A DNA stretch of 5,537 nt. It comes from Bacteroidota bacterium. Its GTDB lineage: Bacteria > Bacteroidota > Ignavibacteria > Ignavibacteriales > Melioribacteraceae. This document shows, one piece after another, positions 1 through 5,537 of the stretch. Under the pieces are notes generated by a model, which did no database searches, was not told where the DNA came from, and worked only from the letters and a program-made list of their open reading frames with translations. The translations under genes were made by a program, and so were the position numbers. Position 1 is the first letter of the stretch. Every line of letters begins with the position of its first letter. The stretch spans positions 1 to 5,537 of the forward strand of contig JAKAMS010000193.1 in NCBI GenBank assembly GCA_021812745.1, written 5' to 3'.

Positions 1-890
1 AATCCAATATCGCAGAAGTTTGTTCCGCTTAATAATTTCGGTTCGGGAAATCTGTAAATCCCGTCACTCTCTTTCACTATTCTTATGAACGGTTCATTAG
101 CATATGCATCGCGGTAAATTTTCCAGATATCCTTTTCCTGTAAATCCTCTTTCAAAAAAACATGACATGTTGCGAGCAAGCCGCGGACCATATCAATCGC
201 GGTAGCAGAAAAATGAATTTGTATCTGTTTGCCGAAAGACATTTCCTGAAGCATCTCAGCAGTATGTCTGTGCTGAGTCGGTTGATATGAACGAACAACT
301 CCCGCACGTTCAGGATGATGCGAACCTTCATTGACTTTATTTCCGCCTTCGCTAGAACCAACTTTTACCTCAATTACTGTTCTATCTAATTCTACCAAAC
401 CATTTTTATAAAGCGGATATAAGCCAAGAATGCTTGCAGTAGCGTTACAACCGGCACTTGAGATAAAATTAGCTTTCTTCATCTCTTCACGGTGAAGTTC
501 AGGAATTCCATAAACGAACTCGTTTAATAATTCCGGGCGGGAATGTTTATGACCGTACCATTTTTCATATTCGTTCAAATCTTTTAAGCGGAAATCTGCA
601 CTTAGATCAATGATCTTTGGCGCTAATTTTTTGTAGTCATCAATTTTATTTTGAGAACTGTTGTGAGGAAGACACAAGAATAAAAGATCGCACGGCTCTA
701 ATTCGCTTGCTGACACAAATTTTAATGCCGTTGATTTTCTCAAATTCGGATGAATCTTGTGAACAAATTTTCCGGTGTAACTTTCCGACGTAACTTGTTT
801 CACTTCTACATTTGGATGGAATAATAACAGTCGGAGTAATTCTCCTCCAGTATAACCGGAAGCACCAACAATCGAAACATTTACTTTCAT
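1..890 (-). CDS. lysY: LysY: LysW-aminoadipyl-phosphate reductase (ArgC family), 3' end cut by window
   Basis: Reads open from an ATG at 890 to the window edge, giving 296 residues; the family is usually about 345-350, so roughly 50 C-terminal residues are missing. I translated it by hand and found no frameshift or stop. By family knowledge it is an NADPH-dependent reductase that converts LysW-bound aminoadipyl phosphate to the semialdehyde in the cytoplasm. Seen: the nucleotide-binding loop GASGYTGGE at residues 9-17; LCLPHN at 72-77; DLSADFR at 95-101; the catalytic cysteine Cys148 in [14 protein letters not shown] at 179-184; [11 protein letters not shown] at 191-201; and PTQHRHTAE at 204-212. 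GCNATA, where classical ArgC has GCYPTA, together with HHPER points to the LysY type over a free-substrate ArgC. The start is supported by an AAGGAAG ribosome site at 897-903, six bases upstream, and by a 4-nt ATGA overlap with lysX. A bifunctional role on LysW-glutamyl phosphate (arginine route) cannot be excluded. Confidence 0.9.
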   Translation of the reverse strand, partial: MKVNVSIVGASGYTGGELLRLLLFHPNVEVKQVTSESYTGKFVHKIHPNLRKSTALKFVSASELEPCDLLFLCLPHNSSQNKIDDYKKLAPKIIDLSADFRLKDLNEYEKWYGHKHSRPELLNEFVYGIPELHREEMKKANFISSAGCNATASILGLYPLYKNGLVELDRTVIEVKVGSSEGGNKVNEGSHHPERAGVVRSYQPTQHRHTAEMLQEMSFGKQIQIHFSATAIDMVRGLLATCHVFLKEDLQEKDIWKIYRDAYANEPFIRIVKESDGIYRFPEPKLLSGTNFCDIG

Positions 891-1738
891 TGCTTTCTTC
901 CTTCGGCAACTTGTAATACATATTCAACCATTTTCTTTGGAATGTTAACTCCAGTAGTTGTGATACTGTTTTTATATTCCATCGTATAGTTCACTTCATT
1001 AATCATCAAGCCCTGCGCGGATTCGAAAACATCTATTGCAACAATTCCGCCGCCTACAGCTTTTGCAGCTCGGACAGAGATATCATTGAGCTCTTCAGTA
1101 ACCTCGCACTTTGTTGCTACTCCGCCTCGGGCTGTGTTAGTAATCCAGTGTGGTGAAGTTCTATAGATAGCAGCAATACATTTATCGCCGATAACAAAAC
1201 TTCGGATATCTTTCCCTTTCTTTTCAACATATTTTTGGATGTAGAAGATTGAATGATGATAAGAACCAAGAACAGTTTTATGCTCAAGGATTGCCTCAGC
1301 CGCATCACGGTCATTTACTTTTGAAAGGAGTCTTCCCCATGAACCAACCGCAGGTTTCAAAACGACAGGATAGCCCATCTCTTCAATGGCTTTGAGTGCT
1401 GATTCTTCTGTGAACGCAACTCTTACTTCAGGTTGAGGAACATTATGTTCTGCAAGCGCGCATGATGTAAGAAGTTTATCGCCGCATATCGTTGCAACAT
1501 TATATGTGTTCACACATTTAACTCCGGCTGATTCGAATAATTTTAATCCATGGAGAGCGCGGGAGTGATTGATGCATCTTTCAACAACAATATCCAAATC
1601 AAATTTATCTCTACCCAGATTGAACGTGATCTCACGGTCGTCAATCATCTCCAATTCAACACCCTTAATGGCTTTGAATTCGTCTATCAAAAATTTTTCA
1701 TCTTTTCTAATCAACGAATGAAGCAGACCTATTTTCAT
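887..1738 (-). CDS. lysX: LysX: LysW-alpha-aminoadipate ligase (ATP-grasp, RimK-like)
   Basis: A complete 283-residue protein, the usual length for LysX. By family knowledge it uses ATP to join the amino group of alpha-aminoadipate to the C-terminal glutamate side chain of LysW, protecting the amino group through the rest of lysine synthesis. Seen: an N-terminal pre-ATP-grasp domain (about 1-80); CGDK at 85-88; the ATP-binding strand [13 protein letters not shown] at 126-138; [12 protein letters not shown] at 168-179; the substrate-loop motif WITNTARGG at 198-206; and the metal-binding [12 protein letters not shown] at 247-258, with Glu248 and Asn250 the likely magnesium ligands. The last two motifs resemble Thermus LysX as I remember it, which favours aminoadipate over glutamate, but specificity is inferred. 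The start ATG has a good AGGAGAAG ribosome site at 1745-1752. The stop overlaps the lysY start by 4 nt, implying translational coupling. The 55-bp gap from the upstream synthase gene contains a hairpin. Confidence 0.93.
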   Translation of the reverse strand: MKIGLLHSLIRKDEKFLIDEFKAIKGVELEMIDDREITFNLGRDKFDLDIVVERCINHSRALHGLKLFESAGVKCVNTYNVATICGDKLLTSCALAEHNVPQPEVRVAFTEESALKAIEEMGYPVVLKPAVGSWGRLLSKVNDRDAAEAILEHKTVLGSYHHSIFYIQKYVEKKGKDIRSFVIGDKCIAAIYRTSPHWITNTARGGVATKCEVTEELNDISVRAAKAVGGGIVAIDVFESAQGLMINEVNYTMEYKNSITTTGVNIPKKMVEYVLQVAEGRKQ

Positions 1739-1777
1739 TTTTTTCTTCTCCTACCTATAATGAAATTTAAATAGTAG

Positions 1778-1799
1778 AGCTGAGATTTATATCTCAGCT
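1778..1799 (-). other. Intercistronic hairpin between homocitrate synthase and lysX
   Basis: A perfect 9-bp inverted repeat: AGCTGAGAT on the left (1778-1786), loop TTAT (1787-1790), and ATCTCAGCT on the right (1791-1799). In the minus-strand RNA it overlaps the synthase stop codon (1794-1796) and ends about 40 nt before the lysX start. No T-run follows it; the next transcribed bases are CTACTATTTAAATTTC, so it is a poor intrinsic terminator. It could stabilise or mark a processing point in the polycistronic message, or modulate termination between the first two genes and lysX/lysY. The role is inferred; the dyad itself is directly seen. Confidence 0.55.
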
Positions 1800-2960
1800 A
1801 TTATGAATCTTATGATGTTTTACTGCGTCAACGATATGTTTCAGTTCGGCAAGATCAACAGTGCGACCACGTTGACCGACAGATTTGACTTCTTTGAGAA
1901 CATCCATTTGATGAGAATCATCAAGTAATTCTTCGCCAATTAATTTTAATGCATAACGAAGAGATGCAATACCGGACATATGATCGAGCGAGAATGTTCT
2001 TGTTCTTCCCAGAATATCCGGATTCAAGCTTTCGTAGTGCATTGGGTTTACAGAAGCAGCGTGAGTGTGAACACCGGCGCAATGTGTAAAAGCATTTTTC
2101 CCGGTGATTGGATAATTAGCCGGAATTGGAATTCCGGAATGCTTACTTACCAAATCATAAAGTTCAACAAGTTTTCCAAGATTCCATTTATTCTGTTTGT
2201 AATCAACGGTTAAAACAGTAAGAAGTTGTGCGAGATCTACAATGCCTGCTCTTTCACCAAGTCCTAATGCAGCGGCATCTATAATGTTTGCACCTGCACG
2301 GTAAGCGTCTAGCGCATTTGCTAGAGCAAGTCCGCGATCGTTATGGCAATGCACAGCTATCTTAGGATGTAAATTTTGTTTGTCTAATTCTTCAATCAAG
2401 CGTGAAATATAGTCGTACATACTTCTTGACGTACCAGGAACCATATATCCAGTTGTATCGGCAACGCTGATAATATCGGCTCCGGCTTCAACAGCGGCTG
2501 TCGCAGCTTTAACAACGTTTTCAAATTGCGAGCGGACTGTATCTTCCGGTGTGTATCGTATCAGCAAATTAGGGTTTTGATTCTTGGCATATTTGATAAC
2601 ATCGGTAATTAATTTAATCGCGGAATCAAGATCTTTCTTGAAAACAGTTTCAAGTCTTTCATCCGAAACGCAATAAAATATTCCAAGAAATTTCACTCCG
2701 CACTCAAGTGCAAGATCAACATCGCTTTGAAGCGAACGTGAATGTGCGCCGACAATTGATTTAAATCCTTTTTGAGCAATGGCTTTTACTGCAGCATGAA
2801 TTTCAGGCGTTACCATCGGATGTCCCGATTCAATAATATCAACGCCTATTTCATCTAAAAGACTGGCGATTGCTAGTTTGATATGCTTATCAAAATAAAC
2901 GCCGGGAGTTTGTTCGCCTTCGCGAAGTGTGGAGTCTAATACCCAGACCAAATCACTCAC
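1794..2960 (-). CDS. hcs: Homocitrate synthase (DRE-TIM metallolyase, lysine pathway)
   Basis: 388 residues, GTG start. Predicted to condense 2-oxoglutarate with acetyl-CoA to homocitrate, the entry step of the aminoadipate lysine route. Seen: the catalytic and metal motif LDSTLREGEQTPG at 8-20 (Asp9, Arg13); GAHSRS at 71-76; IRYTPEDTVR at 134-143; VADTTGY at 166-172; the metal pair in HCHND (His204, His206); GLGERAG at 233-239; and TGKNAFTHCAGVHTHA at 286-301, leading into the C-terminal helical regulatory region. Arg135 in RYTPED is the residue that separates homocitrate synthases (RFSAED in Thermus, where arginine holds the distal carboxylate of 2-oxoglutarate) from isopropylmalate synthases (EFSxED), as I recall the alignments. 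The linkage to lysW and lysX agrees. The protein begins almost at the first core strand, and the next in-frame codons upstream (GGG, ATT) offer no better start. It overlaps lysW by 8 nt. Citramalate or Re-citrate synthase are less likely alternatives. Confidence 0.85.
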   Translation of the reverse strand: MSDLVWVLDSTLREGEQTPGVYFDKHIKLAIASLLDEIGVDIIESGHPMVTPEIHAAVKAIAQKGFKSIVGAHSRSLQSDVDLALECGVKFLGIFYCVSDERLETVFKKDLDSAIKLITDVIKYAKNQNPNLLIRYTPEDTVRSQFENVVKAATAAVEAGADIISVADTTGYMVPGTSRSMYDYISRLIEELDKQNLHPKIAVHCHNDRGLALANALDAYRAGANIIDAAALGLGERAGIVDLAQLLTVLTVDYKQNKWNLGKLVELYDLVSKHSGIPIPANYPITGKNAFTHCAGVHTHAASVNPMHYESLNPDILGRTRTFSLDHMSGIASLRYALKLIGEELLDDSHQMDVLKEVKSVGQRGRTVDLAELKHIVDAVKHHKIHNS

Positions 2961-3120
2961 CCCAATCTTCTTCTTCTTGAGGAGCTTCTTGAACTTTTGG
3001 AGGATTTACAGAAACGACTTCCAATTCTGTTCCGCAATCCGCACACTCAATCAATTCTCCTTGGACAGCGTCTTTTGCTAATCCTATCTCTGCACCGCAG
3101 ACAGGGCATTCGGTTTTCAT
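2953..3120 (-). CDS. lysW: LysW: amino-group carrier protein for lysine biosynthesis
   Basis: A 55-residue gene found by translating the gap upstream of the synthase. By family knowledge LysW is a small acidic zinc-ribbon protein whose C-terminal glutamate carries the biosynthetic intermediate on its side chain, presenting it to LysX, LysZ, LysY, LysJ and LysK. Seen: two zinc-binding CxxC pairs, CPVC at 5-8 and CADC at 26-29; a strand-rich middle (ELIECADCGTELEVVSV); a proline-containing linker; and the diagnostic C-terminal tail EEEDWGE, ending exactly at Glu55, the attachment residue. Length matches the family (about 53-60). The ATG is preceded by AAGGAAG at 3127-3133 and a plausible promoter. 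It is the first gene of the cluster, and its last codons overlap the GTG start of homocitrate synthase. Confidence 0.95.
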   Translation of the reverse strand: MKTECPVCGAEIGLAKDAVQGELIECADCGTELEVVSVNPPKVQEAPQEEEDWGE

Positions 3121-3126
3121 TTTTTT

Positions 3127-3133
3127 CTTCCTT
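3127..3133 (-). promoter_or_regulatory. Ribosome binding site of lysW
   Basis: AAGGAAG on the minus strand, separated from the lysW ATG by six bases (all A on the coding strand). The same AAGGAAG with the same spacing precedes lysY, which supports both starts. Confidence 0.75.
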
Positions 3134-3149
3134 AATTATAAAAGTGATG

Positions 3150-3181
3150 CAAAAGTAGGAAACAATTTTTTCCAACGCAAT
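3150..3181 (-). promoter_or_regulatory. Bacteroidetes-type promoter for the lysW cluster
   Basis: On the minus strand TACTTTTG (3157-3150), followed by CATCAC, matches the TAnnTTTG -7 element of Bacteroidetes housekeeping sigma promoters exactly. An ATTG at 3181-3178 lies 20 bases upstream and can serve as the -33 element; a nearer TTGG at 3175-3172 is less well spaced. A transcript starting about 6-8 bases past the -7 element would have a leader of only some 20-25 nt before lysW, just enough for the ribosome site. Sequence match is seen; activity is inferred. Confidence 0.6.
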
Positions 3182-3246
3182 AATTTTAGTGATAGATTAA
3201 GAAAATTTAATTTTTGCTAAGTGAGTGGTTTTTTGCACAAAAATCG

Positions 3247-3266
3247 TTATGAATAATTATTCATAA
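3247..3266. promoter_or_regulatory. Perfect 20-bp palindrome matching the ArgR operator (ARG box) consensus
   Basis: TTATGAATAA (3247-3256) is followed directly by its exact reverse complement TTATTCATAA (3257-3266). The inner 18 bp (3248-3265) fit every position of the classical ARG box pattern wnTGAATwwwwATTCAnw as I know it from enterobacterial ArgR and related AhrC sites. It lies about 66 bp upstream of the -33 element of the lysW promoter and 27 bp downstream of the M23 stop codon. No second box was found beside it, although enterobacterial sites are often paired. On the minus strand it is followed by CGATTTTTG, so an AU-only weak terminator for the M23 gene is the main alternative. Regulatory function is inferred. 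Confidence 0.5.
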
Positions 3267-3292
3267 TAATGGAAGAAGATGCAAAAGCATTT

Positions 3293-4567
3293 TTAATTCT
3301 TTGAATTTGCATTTTGAGGGTCAACAGCCGGGGGCTGATCGTTAACCAATGTTATCTTTTCCAGAAAGCTTTTTTCAACTTCATCAAACTCTTTCTTATT
3401 CTTTTTACTTACTGGACCAGAAGATTGATTTTTTTCTTTTAATGGATTTACTTGTTTTCCATTTTTCCAAAATCTGAAACAAACATGCGGTCCGGTTGCC
3501 AAACCAGTCATTCCTACATAACCAATAGTTTGTCCTTGGACTACATGAACGCCGCGCCGAATTCCTTTTGCGAAACGAGACATATGTAAGTATTGTGTTG
3601 TGTAAGTTCCGCTATGTTTCACTTTAACATAGTTTCCGTTGCCGCTTGTATAACCGGCTTCTATAACTACTCCGGTTGCAACAGTCATTATTGGTGTCCC
3701 CATTGCGGCAGCGTAATCAGTTCCTAAATGGGCTTTATTCCTATGTAATATTGGGTGATATCTATTTGAAGAATACCGGGAGGTAATCCTGTATCTGAAT
3801 TTAATTGGTGCAGTTAAAAACATTCCTTGCAAACCATTTCCGTGTTCATCAAAATAACCGCCCTCTTTTTCCTTATCGAACCGGAAAGCGAAATAATCTT
3901 TTTTCCTGTAATTAAATTTTGCAGCAAGAATTTTTCCAGTCTGGACAGGCTCATTATCAACATTTATTTCCTCATAAATAATAGAGAAGCTGTCATTCTC
4001 TTGTAACATACCAAAATCTATTTGACTCTCATATATATCAGCTACTGTATATCCGACCTCTTTTTTTACACCTTTATCTAATAAGGTTTGAATTAGGTTG
4101 TCTTTAATTTTACCGCTGACGGTTACTTGTTTGATGGTGAATGGTTTTTGCTTTTTATAAATGTTTATATCATCACGTAAATCAAAAACAACATAGTTCA
4201 CCGGGTCTTTTTTATATACAAGATATTTTACAGTTTCTACGGAATCCCATTTTGCATAAATATACAATTCATCATTCGACCTAAAACTTCTTAGAGGAAA
4301 TATGTTAAGCGCCTTTTTTTCAATCTCATTAATTTTTTGCTGGGACACTCCGTGTGGAATTAAGATATCAGAAAGTGTTTGGTTGGATTCAATTGTATCG
4401 CGGACTTCTATAAGGTCGTTAACGGCTAATCCAAATTGGTTCGGTTTCTGTTTTTCTTCTTGAACTTTTGTTTGTGTCTTTTCTGTGCAGTTAGTGATTG
4501 CGAAGATTAAAACTGTTAGACTCATCCATGTGAGTAATAGTTTTCGGAGGTACTTATTTAGCGCCAT
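3293..4567 (-). CDS. M23-family (LytM-like) peptidase, probable lipoprotein
   Basis: 424 residues. An N-terminal export signal has a charged start (KYLRK), a hydrophobic stretch at 10-25 and Cys27 in AITNC, a plausible lipoprotein site, though Asn at -1 is unusual. Residues about 45-150 (IESNQTLSDILIPHGVS at 59-75, YKKDPVNYVVF at 118-128) look like the LysM/OapA-like N-terminal domain of Csd3/MepM-type peptidases; 150-250 forms the second preceding domain. The M23 core runs from about 251 to 378: AHLGTDYAA (His280, Asp284), TQYLHMSRF (His328) and TGPHVCFRFWKNGKQVNP (His361). The family cleaves peptidoglycan cross-links in the periplasm. Oddity: the HxH motif is His361-Val-Cys363, so the usual third zinc histidine is cysteine. 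A 45-residue hydrophilic tail follows. The codon before the ATG at 4567 is an in-frame TGA, which fixes the start region; the ribosome site is weak. It follows moxR by 46 bp without an obvious terminator. Confidence 0.88.
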   Translation of the reverse strand: MALNKYLRKLLLTWMSLTVLIFAITNCTEKTQTKVQEEKQKPNQFGLAVNDLIEVRDTIESNQTLSDILIPHGVSQQKINEIEKKALNIFPLRSFRSNDELYIYAKWDSVETVKYLVYKKDPVNYVVFDLRDDINIYKKQKPFTIKQVTVSGKIKDNLIQTLLDKGVKKEVGYTVADIYESQIDFGMLQENDSFSIIYEEINVDNEPVQTGKILAAKFNYRKKDYFAFRFDKEKEGGYFDEHGNGLQGMFLTAPIKFRYRITSRYSSNRYHPILHRNKAHLGTDYAAAMGTPIMTVATGVVIEAGYTSGNGNYVKVKHSGTYTTQYLHMSRFAKGIRRGVHVVQGQTIGYVGMTGLATGPHVCFRFWKNGKQVNPLKEKNQSSGPVSKKNKKEFDEVEKSFLEKITLVNDQPPAVDPQNANSKN

Positions 4568-4613
4568 TCACACTCACTTTAATTTGGTTTTCTTCCGGTT
4601 TAAAAATCTTTAC

Positions 4614-5537
4614 TTATTGCATTAATTTATTAATTATTTCTACAGAATTAATTCCTTCAGCTTCAGCAGAAAAATTTGGAATAATTCTATGACGCAAAAC
4701 GGGAATAAGAAATGCTTTCACATCATCAATAGAAGGAGTAAATCTTCCTTCCATAACAGCTTTTGTTTTTGCTGCGAGAATTAAATATTGAGAGGCACGC
4801 GGACCTGCACCCCAAGCTACGCGCTCTTTAATAAATTCATTTGCATTATTAGTCGGGCGGGTTGAATCAACAAATTTAACGGCAAACTCTATAACATTTT
4901 CTGCAACCGGAACCCGCTTAATTAAATTTTGAAAAGCGATCAATTCATCTGCGGCTAATACTTTTTTAAGTTCCGGTGTATAATCACTAGTTGTAGACTT
5001 AATGATTTCAATTTCTTCTTTTAGATTTGGATACTCAAGCCATAGATTAAACATGAAGCGGTCAAGCTGAGCTTCCGGCAAAGGATATGTTCCTTCTTGT
5101 TCTATTGGGTTTTGTGTTGCAAGCACAAAGAACGGTTCATCAAGTGTGCGGGTAACGCCCGCGGCAGTAACCTTATGTTCCTGCATTGCTTCTAGAAGAG
5201 CGCTTTGAGTCTTTGGCGGTGTTCGGTTAATTTCATCCGCTAAAATTATATTTGCAAATACCGGTCCTTGAATAAACCGGAACATTCTTTTCTTTGTAAC
5301 GGAGTCTTCATCAATTATCTCAGTGCCGGTAATGTCGCTCGGCATCAAATCCGGAGTAAATTGTATCCGGTTGAATTTAAGATCTAGAACTTCAGCTACA
5401 GTTTTTATAAGCAATGTTTTTGCAAGCCCGGGTACGCCAACCAGCAAACAATGTCCTCGTGCAAAAAGACTAACCAAAAGTTGGTTTATAATTTGGTCTT
5501 GCCCAATTATAACTTTCGCAATTTCTTTTTTTATCCG
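4614..5537 (-). CDS. MoxR-type AAA+ ATPase, 5' end cut by window
   Basis: 307 residues are visible, open to the window edge; only a short N-terminus (about 15-30 residues) should be missing. Positions below count from the first visible residue. MoxR proteins are hexameric chaperone-like ATPases that act with von Willebrand A and DUF58 partners in complex maturation or stress responses. Seen: the leading helix EIAKVIIGQDQII at 5-17; Walker A GVPGLAKT at 34-41; Walker B ILADEINR at 98-105, followed by TPPKTQSALLEAMQE; sensor 1 VLATQNP at 138-144; GTYPLPEAQLDRF at 149-161 with the arginine finger; and the sensor 2 region GAGPRASQYL at 243-252. A TTG at 5475-5477 should not be taken as the start, because homology (KVIIGQ) continues upstream of it. 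The usual DUF58/VWA neighbours are not in the window; an M23 peptidase gene follows on the same strand. The specific client is unknown. Confidence 0.93.
   Translation of the reverse strand, partial: RIKKEIAKVIIGQDQIINQLLVSLFARGHCLLVGVPGLAKTLLIKTVAEVLDLKFNRIQFTPDLMPSDITGTEIIDEDSVTKKRMFRFIQGPVFANIILADEINRTPPKTQSALLEAMQEHKVTAAGVTRTLDEPFFVLATQNPIEQEGTYPLPEAQLDRFMFNLWLEYPNLKEEIEIIKSTTSDYTPELKKVLAADELIAFQNLIKRVPVAENVIEFAVKFVDSTRPTNNANEFIKERVAWGAGPRASQYLILAAKTKAVMEGRFTPSIDDVKAFLIPVLRHRIIPNFSAEAEGINSVEIINKLMQ

Noticed and set aside
152..361. 69-codon minus-strand open frame
   Set aside because: It lies wholly inside lysY in another frame, has no recognisable motif, and lysY is intact through the same bases.
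1..890. Classical ArgC instead of LysY
   Set aside because: The active-site context is GCNATA with HHPER, and the gene sits directly after lysX with a coupled start; a strict ArgC is less likely, though dual use remains possible.
646..927. 93-codon minus-strand open frame across the lysX/lysY junction
   Set aside because: Out-of-frame shadow of lysY and the lysX end; both real genes have motifs and ribosome sites here.
1117..1314. 65-codon minus-strand open frame within lysX
   Set aside because: Alternate-frame shadow of a gene with clear ATP-grasp motifs.
1550..1774. 74-codon plus-strand open frame
   Set aside because: Antisense to the lysX N-terminus, with no family resemblance and no convincing ribosome site.
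1980..2213. 77-codon plus-strand open frame
   Set aside because: Antisense to conserved homocitrate synthase sequence, with no recognisable motif.
1794..2960. 2-Isopropylmalate synthase instead of homocitrate synthase
   Set aside because: The discriminating position has Arg (RYTPED) where isopropylmalate synthases have Glu (EFSxED), and the neighbours are lysine genes.
3275..3294. GATGC-AAAA-GCAT dyad followed by T's on the plus strand, as a terminator
   Set aside because: On the plus strand it needs G-U pairs and there is no plus-strand gene to terminate; in the minus-strand RNA only 4 bp pair, too weak for an M23 terminator.
5475..5477. TTG as the start codon of moxR
   Set aside because: The frame stays open to the window edge and the upstream residues (EIAKVIIGQDQII) match the conserved MoxR N-terminal helix.

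Overview
The window carries six genes, all transcribed leftward on the minus strand, with no intergenic gap above about 175 bp. Read in the direction of transcription (right to left) they are: a MoxR-type AAA+ ATPase (5' end cut by the window edge), an M23 zinc peptidase-like lipoprotein, a 172-bp regulatory gap, then the tightly packed cluster lysW, homocitrate synthase, lysX and lysY (3' end cut by the window edge). No RNA genes, mobile elements, CRISPR or integration sites were seen.

The left-hand cluster encodes amino-carrier-protein (LysW) lysine biosynthesis by the alpha-aminoadipate route. Homocitrate synthase makes the first intermediate. LysX attaches alpha-aminoadipate through its amino group to the C-terminal glutamate of the 55-residue carrier LysW. 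A kinase (LysZ, not in the window) phosphorylates the side-chain carboxylate, and LysY reduces it to the semialdehyde. LysZ, LysJ, LysK, the homoaconitase and the homoisocitrate dehydrogenase are absent and may lie further downstream, beyond position 1, or elsewhere. Coupling is tight: lysW and the synthase overlap by 8 nt, lysX and lysY by 4 nt, and a 9-bp perfect hairpin sits between the synthase and lysX.

The gap upstream of lysW holds a Bacteroidetes-style promoter (a TAnnTTTG -7 element) and a perfect 20-bp palindrome whose central 18 bp fit the ArgR operator (ARG box) consensus. This is the most interesting signal in the window, because it suggests an arginine-responsive regulator may act on a lysine-type LysW operon.

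The right-hand pair, moxR and the M23 gene, is a separate cell-envelope or chaperone unit. The M23 domain has the third zinc-site motif HxH changed to HxC.

The organism is probably a member of the FCB superphylum (Bacteroidota/Ignavibacteriota-like). Reasons are the AT-rich DNA, the TAnnTTTG promoter, the Bacteroidetes-style M23 lipoprotein with a GPHVCFRFW motif, and the MoxR type. A LysW pathway is not typical of mainstream Bacteroidetes, so an Ignavibacteria-like lineage is my best guess, from memory and not from a search.
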